A stretch of 64,000 nt of DNA from Desulfobacteraceae bacterium (GTDB taxonomy: Bacteria; Desulfobacterota; Desulfobacteria; Desulfobacterales; RPRI01): the NCBI GenBank assembly GCA_003818505.1, contig RPRI01000024.1:1-64000 (forward strand). The letters are read 5' to 3'. The notes beneath the pieces were generated by a model. That model searched no databases. It was not told the DNA's origin and saw only the letters and a list, made by a program, of their open reading frames with translations. Within the stretch, counting starts at the first letter, position 1, and the number at the start of each line of letters is the position of its first letter. Made by a program: the position numbers and the translations under genes. Below, in pieces: positions 29,036-38,052 of this stretch.

Positions 29036-29650
29036 TTATTTTACAGGTTTCTTCTGAACCTGTATTTCTGCCTGCTGCGGGATTTCAATGACCGCCATTC
29101 TTGTCCTGATCGAATCAATTTTCTGTTGAATAAGACCTGATTCTATTTCATCCGGACCGAGGGATTTGGCCCTGTTTAAATATTCAAGAGCTGTTTTGAG
29201 TTCGGGTATGGTGTCTTTGTTGACAGCTATATCGGCTTTGTAAAGAAGTACCATCCTGTCAATTTTGTCTAATCGTTTACGGGCTTTTTCCTGAAGGTCG
29301 GAGGTGATTGCAAAAGTGAGAGATTTGTTCAGATAGGCTCTCATGCCTTCAAAGTCAGGCAGCCCCGGAACATCAAGAACCGCATCTGCCTTATCTATAT
29401 AGTATTTTGCTATGAAAGGGAAAACCTCTTCACGTGAGTATTTTTCTTTTATAGTATCAGGTGGTTGCGCCCCGGGCATATTGATAAAGAGCTCCCTGCC
29501 GAGCGGGGAGAATCTTCCTTTCCATATCTCAACTGCTCCGTCTTTATCTTTTAAAAAGTAATTCTCCTTGTTGGAATTGCTGGTCAGCAGGGTTATTACA
29601 ATTAATGCCGCAACGACAATAAAAAGAATGGTTTTGGTTTTATTGCTCAT
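29036..29650 (-). CDS. Membrane-anchored hypothetical protein
   Basis: N-terminal TM segment (TILFIVVAALIVITLL), then a soluble helical region. Confidence 0.6.
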   Translation of the reverse strand: MSNKTKTILFIVVAALIVITLLTSNSNKENYFLKDKDGAVEIWKGRFSPLGRELFINMPGAQPPDTIKEKYSREEVFPFIAKYYIDKADAVLDVPGLPDFEGMRAYLNKSLTFAITSDLQEKARKRLDKIDRMVLLYKADIAVNKDTIPELKTALEYLNRAKSLGPDEIESGLIQQKIDSIRTRMAVIEIPQQAEIQVQKKPVK

Positions 29651-29742
29651 GATTATATCCTTTCAGACGCACGGATCCGACATCTGTTGAGAATTTTCTA
29701 TAAATTTTATATAAGATATACGAAATATTTTGTAAACACTTT

Positions 29743-29880
29743 TGACGGCTTCGTAAAAAGTCCGATTTCTTCGTTGCGCTTCATCCCGTTGCGATTGCGG
29801 CGTACGATAAGTAGGCCTCATCACACGGGATTCGCGACGCCTTGAACTTGAACTTTTTACTTTGCCGTCTGAAATTTGAC
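29743..29880. repeat. MITE-like element, family A copy 3, with extra half-terminus at 29902-29922
   Basis: TGACGGCTTCGTAAAAAGTC...GAACTTTTTACTTTGCCGTCTGA. Confidence 0.75.
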
Positions 29881-30045
29881 TTTTTACGAGTTCATCACTT
29901 TTGACGGCTTCGTAAAAAGTCGGTTTTGCCACGAAGACACAAAAATTGTCAGTTTAAAACATTCGGGTTTTTCTTTGAGTCTTTTGTGATCTTTGTGTGC
30001 GAACAACTTATTAAGAGCCGGTCAACACTAAAGAAAGAAAAAGAG

Positions 30046-30852
30046 ATGAAGCGCGACGAACTCAAGCTTAAAAAAGAAAAACTTATTTCAATCCTTAAGA
30101 ATTTCAACTCCCTTGCGGTTGCTTTTTCGGGGGGAGCAGACAGCTCTTTCCTGCTTGCTGTGGCGTATGAAGTCTTAGGGGAAAAAGTTACGGCTATTAC
30201 TGCAAAATCACCTGTTCATCCGGCAAGAGAAACAGAATTTGCCGGAAAGTTTGCGCTGGACTACGGGATAAAACATATCATAATTCAATCAGATGAGACA
30301 AATCTACCTGAATTTACGGCTAATAACAGGAACAGGTGTTATATCTGCAAAAAAAACCTTTTCCCGAAGATGATCGAAGCAGCTTCCAAAGCAGGAATAT
30401 CGGAACTTGCTCATGGCGCAAATACCGATGATCTGAAGGATTTTCGTCCCGGTTTTTCAGCAGCATCGGAGTTTAACATTGCCGCCCCTATGATAGATGC
30501 AGGACTTTCAAAGCAGGATATTCGGGATCTTTCAAAAAATATGCGTCTTGAAACATGGAATAAACCGGCTATGGCATGTCTTGCCACGAGGATACCGTAT
30601 GGCAATGGTATCACGATTGAAAGTTTAACAATGATTGAAGAGGCTGAGAATGCGTTGATTGATCTTGGTTTTACCGCCTGCCGTGTCCGGCACCATGGAG
30701 ATCTTGCAAGAATTGAACTGGTAAAGAATGATTTTGAAAAGGTAATGAATGAAAAAATAAGGGATTTGCTGGTAGGAAAAATAAAAAAAGCCGGATACTT
30801 GTATGTCTCAATGGATCTTGAAGGCTATATTCAGGGGAGCATGAACAGATGA
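30046..30852 (+). CDS. larE: ATP-dependent sacrificial sulfur transferase LarE
   Basis: LAVAFSGGADSSFLLAVAYEVLG...NNRNRCYICKKNLF...ANTDDLKDFRPG...ACLATRIPYG. Confidence 0.92.
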   Translation: MKRDELKLKKEKLISILKNFNSLAVAFSGGADSSFLLAVAYEVLGEKVTAITAKSPVHPARETEFAGKFALDYGIKHIIIQSDETNLPEFTANNRNRCYICKKNLFPKMIEAASKAGISELAHGANTDDLKDFRPGFSAASEFNIAAPMIDAGLSKQDIRDLSKNMRLETWNKPAMACLATRIPYGNGITIESLTMIEEAENALIDLGFTACRVRHHGDLARIELVKNDFEKVMNEKIRDLLVGKIKKAGYLYVSMDLEGYIQGSMNR

Positions 30853-31176
30853 CGGCTTCGTAAAAAGCAATTTTATGCCGCTTTGCGGCAAGCTATATTC
30901 GACGAACTCGCTGGAAGTCTTAATATGCTCTCTTAGCCCCGATAAACGGGACTCTTTTTTAGTACCCCCTTGAGGGGTGTAATTTTGTATATGACTTCCA
31001 ACCGGTTCATTATAATCGATGAGTTCGTTGGGAGCCCGATCAGCGCTTGTGCTTCACTATCGTGTTTTCGTTGCGCTGTTATCGTTGCGCTTGACCCTGT
31101 TGTGATTTTGGCGTACTATCAGGTACGCCTCATGACACTGGATTTGCGACGCCTTCAACTTTTTACTTTGCCGTCT
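30850..31176. repeat. Family A element (copy 4), apparently interrupted by family E-like sequence
   Basis: Left TIR TGACGGCTTCGTAAAAAG at 30850 and right body/TIR at about 31073-31176; CCCCGATAAACGGGACTC..AGTACCCCCTTGAGGGG inside. Confidence 0.6.
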
Positions 31177-31208
31177 AAATTTTGACTCTTATACGAACTC
31201 ATCAACAT

Positions 31209-31469
31209 ATGAATGCGCAGGGAAAAATAGAAACGGCCGATGAAAATGAGAATTTTGTTGCTCTTATCCAGGCGGCCAGGGAAGATCAGGCGATGAACAG
31301 AACAATACTTGCAATAGTTCGTCTCGATAATTTCAACAGAGAATCGCTTCTTCAAACCTATATCTCTTCGCTTCAACTTCAGGGCGCGCCATATGAGTTA
31401 ATAGAAGCGTTAAATTATCTCAGAGATGATGCAATAGCGGCAAAAGTCGAGAAGATTCTATTAGATTAA
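31209..31469 (+). CDS. Small hypothetical protein
   Basis: MNAQGKIETADENENFVALIQAAREDQAMNRTILAIVRLDNFNRESLLQTYISSLQLQGAPYELIEALNYLRDDAIAAKVEKILLD. Confidence 0.55.
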   Translation: MNAQGKIETADENENFVALIQAAREDQAMNRTILAIVRLDNFNRESLLQTYISSLQLQGAPYELIEALNYLRDDAIAAKVEKILLD

Positions 31470-31706
31470 GGCATTGCGGGGGAATTGACCGGTGATGATT
31501 GAGATGTAAAAATATCTTGACAATCGGCGGGATATTCCGGTAGCGTGAATAAAAATGCATGGAACAGCAGGCTTTTGAAGGCAAATGACTCTTGATAAAT
31601 ATTTTATGATTCAGAATTTTTACTGGTGCTGGCGACGGAAAAACAGCAGGGAGGGGTTTGCCGAGAATTTCGTTATTTAATAATTGACCGGTATTTCAGA
31701 ATAAAT

Positions 31707-31750
31707 AAGGATCGCGGGCAGACCTAAAAAAGCTTGCGATCCTTTTTTGT
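31707..31750 (+). terminator. Terminator/attenuator-like hairpin upstream of aroF
   Basis: GGATCGC (31709-31715) pairs with GCGATCC (31736-31742) followed by TTTTTTG. Confidence 0.6.
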
Positions 31751-31824
31751 TTTTATGTGTCGACAAATAATGAGCAGCCGTTAACCGGCAACCGGATACC
31801 GGATTTTTCAGGGAGGATATAAAG

Positions 31825-32829
31825 ATGCTTGTTGTAATGAATAAAAAAGCTACGCAGGAAGAGATCGAAGCAGTTGTCACTGCTATTGAAGCGAAAGGAT
31901 ATACTGCACGGCCGATTCCTGGCGGAGACAGGGTATCAATCGGCATATTAAACAACAAGGGGCCTGTTGACGCTTCTGTTGTGCTGGGACTTCCAGGAGT
32001 AAAAGAGGCTATCCCTGTTACGAAACCTTATAAGCTTGTCAGCCGTGAAATCCAGCCTGAAGGAACGGTCGTTCGCGTAGGGGATGTGCCGATAGGAAAC
32101 GGCTACCTTGTAATAATAGCAGGTCCCTGCGCAATCGAAAGCAGAGACCAGGCTCTTACCATAGCAGGGCATGTCAAACGCGCCGGAGCGCATATTTTCA
32201 GGGGAGGAGCTTTCAAGCCCAGGACTTCCCCATATTCTTTTCAGGGACTTGGCGAGAAAGGATTGAAAATACTTGCAGAAGTTCGCGAAACGACCGGTCT
32301 GCCGGTTGTGACCGAGGTCATGGATTATGAACATTTTGATATGGTAGAAGAATATGCGGACATGCTGCAGATCGGAACCCGTAACATGCAGAATTTCAGC
32401 CTTCTCCGGCGTGCGGGGAAATCATCAAAGCCTGTTCTTCTCAAACGAGGAATGGCGGCCACGATAGAAGAGTTTCTGATGGCCGCCGAATATATTCTTG
32501 AAGGCGGGAATTCCAGGGTAGTTTTATGCGAAAGGGGTGTCAGGACCTTTTCACATCACAGCCGCAACACCTTGGATCTTTCGGCTATTCCGGTTGTTCG
32601 GAAAGAGAGCCATCTTCCGATAATAATTGACCCGAGCCATGCTGCAGGCCGCAGAGACCAGGTTATACCCTTAAGCAGGGCCGCGGTGGCTGCAGAAGCT
32701 CACGGCCTTATGGTTGAAGTGCATCATGCCCCGGAGGAGGCTATGAGCGACGGCGCCCAGTCGCTTTATCCCCTCCAGTTCGAGACGCTTTGCAGGCAGG
32801 TGAGGGCAATATACGATATCTTTAATTAA
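31825..32829 (+). CDS. aroF: 3-deoxy-7-phosphoheptulonate synthase (DAHP synthase)
   Basis: MLVVMNKKATQEEIEAVV...IAGPCAIESRDQALTIAGHVKRAGAHIFRGGAFKPRTSPYSFQGLG. Confidence 0.93.
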   Translation: MLVVMNKKATQEEIEAVVTAIEAKGYTARPIPGGDRVSIGILNNKGPVDASVVLGLPGVKEAIPVTKPYKLVSREIQPEGTVVRVGDVPIGNGYLVIIAGPCAIESRDQALTIAGHVKRAGAHIFRGGAFKPRTSPYSFQGLGEKGLKILAEVRETTGLPVVTEVMDYEHFDMVEEYADMLQIGTRNMQNFSLLRRAGKSSKPVLLKRGMAATIEEFLMAAEYILEGGNSRVVLCERGVRTFSHHSRNTLDLSAIPVVRKESHLPIIIDPSHAAGRRDQVIPLSRAAVAAEAHGLMVEVHHAPEEAMSDGAQSLYPLQFETLCRQVRAIYDIFN

Positions 32830-32859
32830 AACGGGCGTGAAGCAAAAGGCGTAAGTCGG

Positions 32860-33060
32860 TGTGAAAAGTGAAGAGTTAAGAGTAAAGGGTGAAAATAAAA
32901 AAAAGTTAGGCGCGAGCGTAAAATCATAAGCAGAATATCGAATATCGGACATAGAATATCGAATACTGAAAATCGAAGTGATTGATTTTAAGGTTCGAAT
33001 CACGATTTTCTAATTTCGAACCGGAGAGTAAAAATCAAAAATCAGAAACTAATAATTATA
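32860..33060. repeat. Degenerate heptamer tandem arrays in the aroF-aroB gap
   Basis: tgaaaag|tgaagag|ttaagag|taaaggg|tgaaaat and gcagaat|atcgaat|atcggac|atagaat|atcgaat|actgaaa|atcgaag. Confidence 0.7.
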
Positions 33061-34100
33061 TGGTAAAAACTATAAAAATAAAAGGTAGCGAAGGTGATTC
33101 AGTGGTTATGGTTGGTGAAAGCCTTTTGAATCTCGGCAGGTATCTCCCGGTTGAAAAGACAGTTATAATTACCGATAAAAACATATGGCATTTCCACGGA
33201 AAGGACTTTCCTCCATGCAGGGTCATAAAAATTGAACCGGGTGAAAATACAAAAAACCTCGATACGGTCCGCCATATTTATGAAAGGCTCCTTGAATTCG
33301 GAGTTGACAGATCATCTTATATCGCCGGGATAGGAGGCGGTGTTGTATGTGATATAGCCGGATTCGCGGCTTCGACTTTTTTAAGGGGCCTCAGGTTCGG
33401 TTTTGTCTCTTCCACGCTGCTCTCACAGGTTGATGCGAGTGTAGGTGGTAAAAACGGCGTCAATCTGGACGGATACAAAAATATAGTCGGTCTTTTCAGC
33501 CAGCCCGAATTTGTTATATGCGATTTGAATCTTCTTTCAACCCTGCCAGCCAAGGAGTTGCGCAACGGGTTTGGAGAGATAATAAAACATGCTGCAATAA
33601 GAGACGAAGGCCTTTTTACTTTCCTCGAGGAAAATTACGAAAAAGCGCTTTCCCTTGACCCTGAAATTATCGAAAGACTGGTCTACAATTCGGTCAGGAT
33701 CAAATCCGAAATCGTTTCCCGAGATGAAAAGGAAAAGGGTGAACGGAGAAAACTCAATTTCGGGCATACGTTCGGACATGCCTTTGAAAAAATACTCGGT
33801 ATTCCGCATGGCGAGGCGGTCGGAGCGGGAATGATTGCCGCCGGTTATCTTTCGGTTAAAAAAGGGTTTTTAAGGCAGGAAGAATTTGAAAGGTTAAAAA
33901 GGATTGTAAGGCTCTTCGGTCTTCCGGTTGAACTGACTTGTGACCGGGCAAAAGTTATTGACGCGATAAGGAGAGACAAGAAGAGGGAGGACGCTTCTTT
34001 GCATTTTGTTTTTTTGTCAGGAATAGGGGCCTCCGTTGTCAGGGAGATACCGGTGAATGAACTCGAAAAGTTTTTAGGCGTAGTGATCAGTGATCAGTAA
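33060..34100 (+). CDS. aroB: 3-dehydroquinate synthase
   Basis: AGIGGGVVCDIAGFAASTFLRGLRFGFVSSTLLSQVDASVGGKNGVNL...KLNFGHTFGHAFE. Confidence 0.93.
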   Translation: MVKTIKIKGSEGDSVVMVGESLLNLGRYLPVEKTVIITDKNIWHFHGKDFPPCRVIKIEPGENTKNLDTVRHIYERLLEFGVDRSSYIAGIGGGVVCDIAGFAASTFLRGLRFGFVSSTLLSQVDASVGGKNGVNLDGYKNIVGLFSQPEFVICDLNLLSTLPAKELRNGFGEIIKHAAIRDEGLFTFLEENYEKALSLDPEIIERLVYNSVRIKSEIVSRDEKEKGERRKLNFGHTFGHAFEKILGIPHGEAVGAGMIAAGYLSVKKGFLRQEEFERLKRIVRLFGLPVELTCDRAKVIDAIRRDKKREDASLHFVFLSGIGASVVREIPVNELEKFLGVVISDQ

Positions 34101-34188
34101 TCAGTTGGCGGAAACCACGCTCTTCGATATTCGAAGTACGATGTTCGAAGTACGACATTCGATATTCGAACTTCGATATTCGATCCGC
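34083..34188. repeat. Degenerate heptamer tandem array running from the aroB 3' end
   Basis: agtgatc|agtgatc|agtaatc and ttcgata|ttcgaag|tacgatg|ttcgaag|tacgaca|ttcgata|ttcgaac|ttcgata|ttcgatc. Confidence 0.85.
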
Positions 34189-34193
34189 TAATT

Positions 34194-34643
34194 TTACTTC
34201 GGGCACTCTTCGCCTTTGAATTTCACTTCCACTATAATTTTGTCCTTGTCTACTTCAAAATATCCTGCGCATTCGGATTTCTGCATCTGCTGTTCAACCG
34301 TCCATCCGCCTCCGGTTGTCGCTGTGCCGTATGAATATGCTCCGGTTTTCGTGTTGTACATATCGACCTCTTTGCGTTCAGGCTGTCTGAAAACCGGCAC
34401 CGGATAAAGTTTTTTTACGTTTTTGATGACCACATAAACAGTGTTGCCGTTCGGAGCCGTGAAAGACTGGTCGGGGTAGCCGTGCTTTTCGATCAGCTTG
34501 TTTATGCTGACCCCGATCCATTTGCTCCTGACCTCATCGATTGTCTGCCCGGCATAAACAGAGCCTGTTGCTGTAAATATAAGAAGGATAATCAAAAAGG
34601 CTGTTTGATATATAAAATCACTTTTTCTTGTAACGTATTTCAT
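34194..34643 (-). CDS. Secreted hypothetical protein
   Basis: Signal peptide; TIDEVRSKWIGVSINKLIEKHGYPDQSFTAPNGNTVYVV. Confidence 0.6.
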   Translation of the reverse strand: MKYVTRKSDFIYQTAFLIILLIFTATGSVYAGQTIDEVRSKWIGVSINKLIEKHGYPDQSFTAPNGNTVYVVIKNVKKLYPVPVFRQPERKEVDMYNTKTGAYSYGTATTGGGWTVEQQMQKSECAGYFEVDKDKIIVEVKFKGEECPK

Positions 34644-34663
34644 GACTTCCTCATATTAAACTC

Positions 34664-34698
34664 ATAGTTTCTGGTTCCTGGTCGCTGGTTTCCGGTTG
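34664..34698. repeat. Short heptamer array
   Basis: tttctgg|ttcctgg|tcgctgg|tttccgg|ttggagc. Confidence 0.6.
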
Positions 34699-34834
34699 GA
34701 GCAAAAGATAAAGTTCAAACAAAAACCGCAAGCCGGACCTATTTGATCATAAATTTTAATAATGCGCTATGGTCTTATACGAAAAAGGACTATTTATTGC
34801 AATATAAAACAACTGATCCGCATCCGTCCGGAAA

Positions 34835-36535
34835 CTAACTCCATTTCAGTTTAAAATTATCCCCTGTAACTATAGATTCATCAACTATCGGAACATTTCC
34901 GTTTTCGGGAAGAACTATTTTCATGGGGCATTGATCAATTATGTCTTTCCTGATATCCATGCCGGGCATTACCTCTGTGAGCTCCATGCCTCTTTTAGTA
35001 AGCTTAAAGACCCCGACATTTGTCACATAAAGTACTGTTTTATTCTTCCGCAGCGCCTCTTCCCCGCTCATGGTTATTTCGTCTACCCTGCTTATGAATT
35101 TGTGTTTGCCGGGTTTTTCAATTACAAGCTTTCCGTTTTTGATTGACATGACGGCACCGGCCATCCAGCTTCCCACAAAAATAATTGTCTCTGCTGCTGC
35201 GCAAAAATCCGGAAACCCGCCGGGTCCGACATAATTGATGGCTCCTTTTCCACGTTTGGACACATTTATATTCCCAAAGCTGTCTGCCTCGAGAATCCCA
35301 AGGATGGTTGCGTCGAGATGCTCGTAGCAAAGATGAAAGGTTTGGGCTGATGACATTATTTCCTTCGGATTAATTCCTGCCCCGAAAAAAATACCCGGCG
35401 CCGGCAGTCCCCCTATTACGCCTGTTTCGGACATAAAGGTTATGTCGTCAAATAAACCTCCTTCGTAAATAAGGCGTGAAACTTCCTCGGGCAGCCCGAC
35501 ACCCACAACTATGTTGGAGCACTTTTTGACGTACTTGGTGAAGACAGAACCGCCGAGCCGGGCCAGCGCATTTTCAACCTGGCCGCGCTTCGGGGTTATG
35601 CCGAGGACCTGGTTTATGAATTTCAGTTTTTCAATGGCGTTTTTTTTATCGACATTCGCGCCTTCCGTGAACATCTCCCAGTATTTAAGCTGCGGTATGG
35701 AGGCTGCCTGTTCATTGTAGGGATGAACAACAATTGCGTCTACTTTATCGGCTGAAAGAAAAATATCTTTTTCCTCTTTTTCGATTATTTCCGCCACGCT
35801 TACAAGAACCTTGCCTCCGTTTGCCCTGGCTGCAAGCGCAGACTCGTAACTTTCCGTATACATGCAGCAGTTACGGATATATATATTCCCGTCCCTGTCT
35901 GCAGCCGGTGCTATAAAATAGGCAATATCGATTTTAGGAAGCCTGTACCTTAATTTATTACCCGATACTTCGGTCAGACTTTTCCCTGTTCCGGGTATTA
36001 CAACAGTCCCGTTTCCTACCCGCGGATCAAGAAATGTCCCGACGCCCGTTTCAGTGTCGATTTCAAATATGCCCCGGCTCTGCGCTTCAACAAGAAGGCT
36101 TTCTATACCCTGGGGAAAGGTATGTAGTTCAAGCTGGCCAAGATCGGCCAGCTTAAGCATTGCTTTTGCCGTTTCAAGATGACCAGCGATATAGCGGGTG
36201 ACGCACCCCTTGTGTCTGGCAATCTCTTCGATTGTTCCGGGCACCTTTCCGCGGCCCCCCTGAGCTCCGATATTTATATGAGTGAGGTTCCTGGGATGCC
36301 CTGTTTCGCGGAAGGACCTTTCTGTTGCCCAGAACCAGACTGAACAGCGAGTATTTCCGCCAAGTCCTGAAGAGAATACTGTCGCTCCGTCCGGTATAAG
36401 TTTGATCGCCTCCATGGCGCTCATGAATTTCTTATTATTTGTGTCGGCTGCTTTGTAGTCCAGATTTTTGCGGTTCCAGGTAAATCGCCATTTTAAGATG
36501 TGTGAAAGAAGTTTGACTGATGTAATAAAATTCAC
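34835..36535 (-). CDS. Acyl-CoA:acetate/3-ketoacid CoA-transferase family protein
   Basis: KFMSAMEAIKLIPDGATVFSSGLGGNTRCSVW...; C-term FMSETGVIGGLPAPGIFFGAG, NVSKRGKGAINYVGPGGFPDF. Confidence 0.8.
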   Translation of the reverse strand: MNFITSVKLLSHILKWRFTWNRKNLDYKAADTNNKKFMSAMEAIKLIPDGATVFSSGLGGNTRCSVWFWATERSFRETGHPRNLTHINIGAQGGRGKVPGTIEEIARHKGCVTRYIAGHLETAKAMLKLADLGQLELHTFPQGIESLLVEAQSRGIFEIDTETGVGTFLDPRVGNGTVVIPGTGKSLTEVSGNKLRYRLPKIDIAYFIAPAADRDGNIYIRNCCMYTESYESALAARANGGKVLVSVAEIIEKEEKDIFLSADKVDAIVVHPYNEQAASIPQLKYWEMFTEGANVDKKNAIEKLKFINQVLGITPKRGQVENALARLGGSVFTKYVKKCSNIVVGVGLPEEVSRLIYEGGLFDDITFMSETGVIGGLPAPGIFFGAGINPKEIMSSAQTFHLCYEHLDATILGILEADSFGNINVSKRGKGAINYVGPGGFPDFCAAAETIIFVGSWMAGAVMSIKNGKLVIEKPGKHKFISRVDEITMSGEEALRKNKTVLYVTNVGVFKLTKRGMELTEVMPGMDIRKDIIDQCPMKIVLPENGNVPIVDESIVTGDNFKLKWS

Positions 36536-36879
36536 GGCGCCTCCTTTTCGTATTTATCCGGTTTTATCCTGTCAGGTCTTTTGTCATTCTTTAATAAAAG
36601 CAATATCCATACCATTGAAAAGATTGCGGTGGGTTGTATATAACTATCTGAAAATATATTTATAATTTCTTTTTAATAAAAAGAGGTATTTTATTTGATT
36701 ATCGAAATATGTCGATATTCTTTTCAGACTGTAAAAGAAAATAAATACCCCAGTCACCACTTCCATCCGGGATGAGAGGAAGGTTAAACAGGGTTTTGTG
36801 TTTGAAATAGCATTGAAAATAGATTAAGTTATTTACAAAAATATTTGTTTAACCGGATTAAAAAGATGAGGAGAAGATG

Positions 36880-37440
36880 ATGAGCCTGAAAGAACGGTGC
36901 GGAGAAAAAATTCATGTAAGAAGCGTGGAGGTGTCCACATATGAGTGTGAAGGCGAAGGAATAATTGTGGAAGGTGTTTTGAAGGACGAACGGCTGATGC
37001 ATTATTATATCCTGTCGGGAGAAGAGCATCCACCCGGAACGCTTCATCACATGATTATCCGCATGCTGGTAGGCGACCGGCTTATGATAAGAAAAATCGA
37101 GGTTGAGATGCCGCGCACTCCGCACGTGGATTGCATCAAGACGATTGGCAGTCTTAAAGAAATTGAAGGGCTTAATATTGCTCCGGGCTTTACGGCTAAG
37201 GTAAAGAAAATAACAGGAGGAATAAAGGGCTGCACCCATCTGACTACTCTTCTGCTGGTAATGGCTCCAGCTGCTGTACAGGGTTACTGGTCAAATATAG
37301 CAAGGAAGCCCTTTAACGATAAATTATCCCGTGAATCAACGGAAAAATACCTGGTCGATACATGTTATACATGGAGAAAAGACGGGCCTATTATGCAGAG
37401 ACTTGAAAATACAACCGCGTCTGATGAGGTCGGTGCATAA
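36880..37440 (+). CDS. DUF2889-family protein
   Basis: RMLVGDRLMIRKIEVEMPRTPHVDC...GGIKGCTHLTTLLLVMAPAAVQGYW. Confidence 0.75.
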   Translation: MSLKERCGEKIHVRSVEVSTYECEGEGIIVEGVLKDERLMHYYILSGEEHPPGTLHHMIIRMLVGDRLMIRKIEVEMPRTPHVDCIKTIGSLKEIEGLNIAPGFTAKVKKITGGIKGCTHLTTLLLVMAPAAVQGYWSNIARKPFNDKLSRESTEKYLVDTCYTWRKDGPIMQRLENTTASDEVGA

Positions 37441-37729
37441 CCGCACACCGGAGAACCAACCAAAAATCAAGCCTTATCATAATTTAATATCAATAAGTTA
37501 TATTCATCATTCGACATGTTCGGGATGACAATCAGGACTTTTCATGAAACCGGATTTTTGACTTTTTACCGTGTCGTCATTATTATATAAAAAAATCTTG
37601 TTCAAGAAGCGGTTTTTTTATAAAATCAGTCATAATGGCATCGTAATAAATCGAAAATCCGTTCGCATATGACTTTTTACGAATCAATTAATAATGATGG
37701 CTTTGCAAAAAATTGCATATTATACAATT

Positions 37730-38047
37730 ATGGGTGATAATATAAGTCCTGAAATTGAAGAAAGCGCCCTTTCTGATGTCAGGGATGAGATCAGGGAACC
37801 TTCCATGTACAGGGTGCTTATTCACAATGATGATTACACAACCATGGATTTTGTCGTCGAGATACTGATGACCGTATTTCAAAAATCCATGGAGGAATCG
37901 ATCCTTATTATGTTAAATGTTCACAGGCAGGGGAGAGGAATGTGCGGTATGTACACTCTAGAGGTGGCGGAGACGAAAATGAATTCCGTGCACGCACTTG
38001 CCCGTGAAAAAGGTTTTCCATTGAGATGTTCCGTTGAGAAGGAGTAG
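37730..38047 (+). CDS. clpS: ATP-dependent Clp protease adaptor ClpS
   Basis: PSMYRVLIHNDDYTTMDFVVEILMTVFQKSMEESILIMLNVHRQGRGMCGMYTLEVAETK. Confidence 0.95.
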   Translation: MGDNISPEIEESALSDVRDEIREPSMYRVLIHNDDYTTMDFVVEILMTVFQKSMEESILIMLNVHRQGRGMCGMYTLEVAETKMNSVHALAREKGFPLRCSVEKE

Positions 38048-38052
38048 GTCAA

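Noticed and set aside
29663-29932. 89-aa minus ORF MAKPTFYEAVKSDELVKSQISDGK...
   Set aside because: Translation of family A repeat sequence; not a credible protein.
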